Part shown: positions 61,281 to 64,000 of the stretch, one piece after another
Layout: the number at the start of each line of letters is the position of its first letter
How positions within the stretch are numbered: position 1 is the first letter of the stretch
NCBI GenBank assembly: GCA_000349905.1
Contig: KB722757.1
Coordinates: 11,988-75,987, forward strand
Reading direction: 5' to 3'
Origin: Volvariella volvacea V23
Lineage: Eukaryota > Basidiomycota > Agaricomycetes > Agaricales > Pluteaceae
Length of the DNA stretch: 64,000 nucleotides
Position numbers and translations under genes: made by a program
Notes under the pieces: model-generated
Database searches by the model: none
The model's input: the letters and a program-made list of their open reading frames with translations, nothing else
What the model was told of the DNA's origin: nothing

Positions 61281-62514
61281 ATGGACTTTATACCGGAAGA
61301 GCTACCCGACTTGTGGGTCCTGCATCGAGAGGAAATCAAGCAATATCAAGAGAAGCACTCTCAATTCTCCACACCTAACAATGGTAGGTGCATAATAGTG
61401 GCGCGCAAGCACCACCTTTCATGCGCGTTGAGCCTATTCAGCATTCTGGCATGAGCCAACGCGTCTCTGTTATTCTAGTATTGCCCATTCCCCCGCCTTA
61501 TACGGGGGACCTTCAAGAGCTCTTGGATACAGAGGCGCTGTTAAGCCGTCTGGTCACCCGAAGGCCCACCAAGAAAGAAGCCAACAACGTCGCTGATTTA
61601 CTTCGAGAAGTGAAATCCCTTTCCGCGAAGTTTTGGGTAAGCGAGGCACCCCTCGTCCACGAGGGTCCGCATGGATGCAAACAGGGACCCCGTATATGTC
61701 ATCTTACTACCAGGTTTACTGACCTATCGAAACTGTTCCCCCCACAGACTGTACGAGCGAGTCCTGATATGTGCTATCCGGCAATCACAAGTGCAGTCCG
61801 TTACGCATATATCCTGGGGGATCACTTGCTACGATGCGGAACGGACATAGTCCCAACCAAGCTCTTTAAACGCATAATCAGGTTTGCCACATGCTGCTGC
61901 CATCCGTACGGTACTAAATGTTCGCTGGACCTCATCCGATTCGTAGTATTATGACAGGAGTTGATAAAGTGCTCGAACACTTCACAACGACCGACCCATC
62001 CAAATGGATAGGAAATCTTCCACCTTCGTATGAAGGCCTCGTGGAAAGTCGATTGAAAGGATTGAAGGACCAGTTAATGACATGCATGGAGATAGCAAAG
62101 GTAAGTCTCCACGTCTAAACACAAGATTGATACATGAATTCTTATGGCGTCTCCACATGGTACGATTACATCCTAGACGTCATGCACCAGAAAGCAGGCC
62201 TGTTAGCAATTTCTATGTTTCGATATGCGGTAAGCGGTACCAAAGTTTGTAATGTATGCTCGGACATAAAATACCAACACGGTCCGGTCCATCGTGGGAA
62301 TGTATCACAAACCAATACATGCGCTCTTTTTTCTTCATCTCGACTGGTCTCCTTCAACCTGTTCAATCTCATTGAGATAATCGAACAGGTTGCTTATCTC
62401 AGTGAAATTGTGAAGGCACCAGCCAGCAGCGACCGACCGATCTCCTCACTTCTCACAAACCATGGACTTTGTCAGGACTTCACGGCTTCACATATGTGGA
62501 TTCACCGTGCTTGA
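61281..62514 (+). CDS. Orphan protein, six-exon model
   Basis: Model: 61281-61383, 61479-61636, 61748-61881, 61947-62100, 62191-62229, 62389-62514; 237 aa, all junctions GT-AG and in phase. I do not recognise the family. The N-terminus MDFIPEELPDLWVLHREE leads to VLPIPPPYTGDLQELLDTEALL, a helical KEANNVADLLREVKSL segment, DMCYPAITSAVRYAYILGDHLL, and a second half with VDKVLEHFTTTDPSKWIG and GLLAISMFRYA. No signal peptide or membrane helix. No long single frame supports it; the evidence is the chain of six phase-compatible exons. Exons 5-6 are the least certain. Could be a lineage-specific gene or a fragment of a larger family. Confidence 0.5.
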
Positions 62515-62879
62515 GTTCGTTACGTCCGTGGAATATCAACAGCTCTCTGTCTTCGCCCACGAGCTTTCGTTTTGGAAGCTCAGGGATCCACGAGGATAGT
62601 TGGGCTTTCTCGTCTCCGTAGAGTTGAATCCAGTTACCTTTTTATTTTGACTGGATTCGTAGTTTGGGGACACACATCTTTACATCGATAGGATGAATAG
62701 CGTTCAGGGTTCCCTGTGGATTCGATTGAAAATACATCTATATTGAATTATTCCAAACGACTACAGTGTACACGAGATTGGTTGGATACGATATAAATAC
62801 CAAGGTCCTATAAGATGAGCAAATGAAATGAAAACTGGGTCAATCCAAAACCCAATACAAGAAGTCCCCAACACAAATC
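62515..62879. other. Convergent 3' region
   Basis: 365 nt between the orphan gene (+) and the phosducin-like gene (-). AT-rich, nothing else seen. Confidence 0.4.
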
Positions 62880-64000
62880 TCAATCCGAGAGTGAATCTAG
62901 ATCGATGTCCTTTGAATCATGGGGTGCACTGAAGCTGATGGACTCATAGGCAGCGCGAGGAAGAACATGGTGTCTGGATGACCAAAATCAACGTCGTGAG
63001 CTTTGAACTGATAAAATGACCTGCAATACTGACCTGTCAAGCAAATCCCCGATACCTCCGGTTCCGGCCTCCCAATCTACCCTTACCCAATTATGAACGA
63101 GTTCACCATCTCGATAGACAAGAACGGTGGGCAACACATCGAGATCTACATCATCTTCATCAACGAGATCACCATCCGAATCTCCTCCCTCGTCATCCCC
63201 GTATGGATCATCCTCGTCATCGTCGCTGTCTCTCCGACTTGACTTGGAGACATACCGCGTTTTGGGCCTTGGTGGTTCTCGCGTTTTCGAGGACGCAAAT
63301 CCAAGAGCTGCTGCTCGGGCACGGAGGAATTTGACTTGGGGGTATAAGCGTGCCAACTGCGCTAGCTCGTCGTCAATCTGATAGCACCGGTCTAAACTCT
63401 ACAATGGGCAAATATGTTAGCATCCTTCATGTGGTTGAGAAAGGACACCTACTGGGTCATACAGGTGAACCACGACCCAAACACCCCTCTCTTCCTTCTC
63501 AACAGCAGAAACGAATCCATTAAGTCCAACCTCTCTCAAATGTCCAAACTTGCCCTCTTTCCTATTCCCAAGTAAATCCATCTTCGCCCCTTCCTTCTCC
63601 ATCTCCTTCACAACCAACTCGTCCAATTTGACATCACGACCCCACATATTCCTCTTCTCTCTTTCCTCCTCAAGGAAAGTCTTCCCACCAAGACTAGACT
63701 TCTCCATATTCTTCCTCAACTCGTGCACAGCATTCTCCTCCTTCTCACGTTGCATGCTAGCCGCTTCATCTCTATCTCGGATGACACCTTTAACACCCGT
63801 TCTTCCCGGCCCCATTCCTATAGATTCCATGGGAGCCTGCTGGCTCTTTTCAAACGCACGACGACGTTCAGCGTCGGAATCGTAGTCTGAACCATCTTGA
63901 CCTTGAAGCTCGTCGTCGTGCCAGCCCTTATCTGGGGAAGGAGATCGTTCGGGCGACGAGGATCCAGACTTGCCATTGAACAGCTCTCCTGAGATTACCA
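62880..64000 (-). CDS. Phosducin-like protein, 5' part beyond the window
   Basis: Coding-order exons visible: 64000-63453 (open at the edge), 63398-63034, 62973-62880; at least 335 codons. Thioredoxin-fold co-chaperone of the phosducin family, which helps CCT fold G-beta and other clients. Visible features: N-terminal VISGELFNGKSG-like start of the domain, a charged helical region (QREKEENAVHELRKNMEK, FLEEEREKRNMWGRDVKLDELV), then the thioredoxin-like part with HLREVGLNGFVSAVEKE, GVWVVVHLYDPSLDRCYQID, LARLYPQVKFLRARA, VLPTVLVYRDGELVHNWVRVD and a DLLDR stretch. A 40-residue acidic insert (DSDDDEDDPYGDDEGGDSDGD) lies between the last strands. The tail DIDLDSLSD is acidic, as in other members. 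PhLP1 type is likelier than PhLP2/3. Confidence 0.9.

Overview
The window looks like nuclear DNA of a basidiomycete fungus, most likely an agaricomycete (class inferred, not proven). Genes are compact and carry many introns of about 50-60 nt with GT-AG ends and CTNA-type branch sites. The proteins have typical fungal markers: an Atg15 vacuolar lipase, an Erf2 palmitoyltransferase, a Zn2Cys6 regulator, a yeast-type amino-acid permease and an RNAi-type RNA-dependent RNA polymerase. I built spliced models by hand from reading frames, splice consensus and phase. Nearly all close exactly in phase, which is the main support for the exon boundaries given.

Layout. 1-2.5 kb is gene-poor with a 76-nt direct repeat. 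2.5-14 kb holds guanine deaminase (+), Atg15 lipase (-), an unrecognised membrane protein (+), a GPI-anchored haem peroxidase (-), a gamma-glutamylcyclotransferase-like protein (-) and the SUMO E2 Ubc9 (+). 14-20 kb holds a large low-complexity protein with a possible degenerate retropepsin fold (+), a Cox24/mS38 mitoribosomal protein (-) and, divergently, proteasome beta-5 (+). 20-24 kb is gene-poor and holds a probable poly(A) retroposon and a long palindrome. 24-30 kb holds an ACS-family MFS transporter (+) and a 15-exon amino-acid permease (-). 30-33.5 kb is gene-poor and holds a 309-bp MITE with CACT-type ends. 33.5-53 kb carries five-prime to three-prime on the + strand Erf2, a 12-exon Zn2Cys6 regulator, a 20-exon Sac-domain phosphoinositide phosphatase (interrupted by a 100-N assembly gap) and a LIM-domain protein. 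53-58 kb is an RdRP gene (-). 58-64 kb holds phosphopantetheine adenylyltransferase (+), an orphan six-exon gene (+) and a phosducin-like protein cut by the right edge (-).

There is no gene cluster or operon-like logic. Most genes are housekeeping (purine salvage, autophagy, sumoylation, proteasome, palmitoylation, CoA synthesis, phosphoinositide turnover), with nutrient transporters placed next to large non-coding tracts.

The most interesting signals are: an RdRP that keeps its whole architecture but has lost the catalytic DxDGD loop and carries an in-frame TAA; the MITE and the retroposon; the retropepsin-like protein lacking its catalytic Asp; and a guanine deaminase whose HxH metal motif is divided by an intron, with one His encoded in a 29-nt micro-exon.
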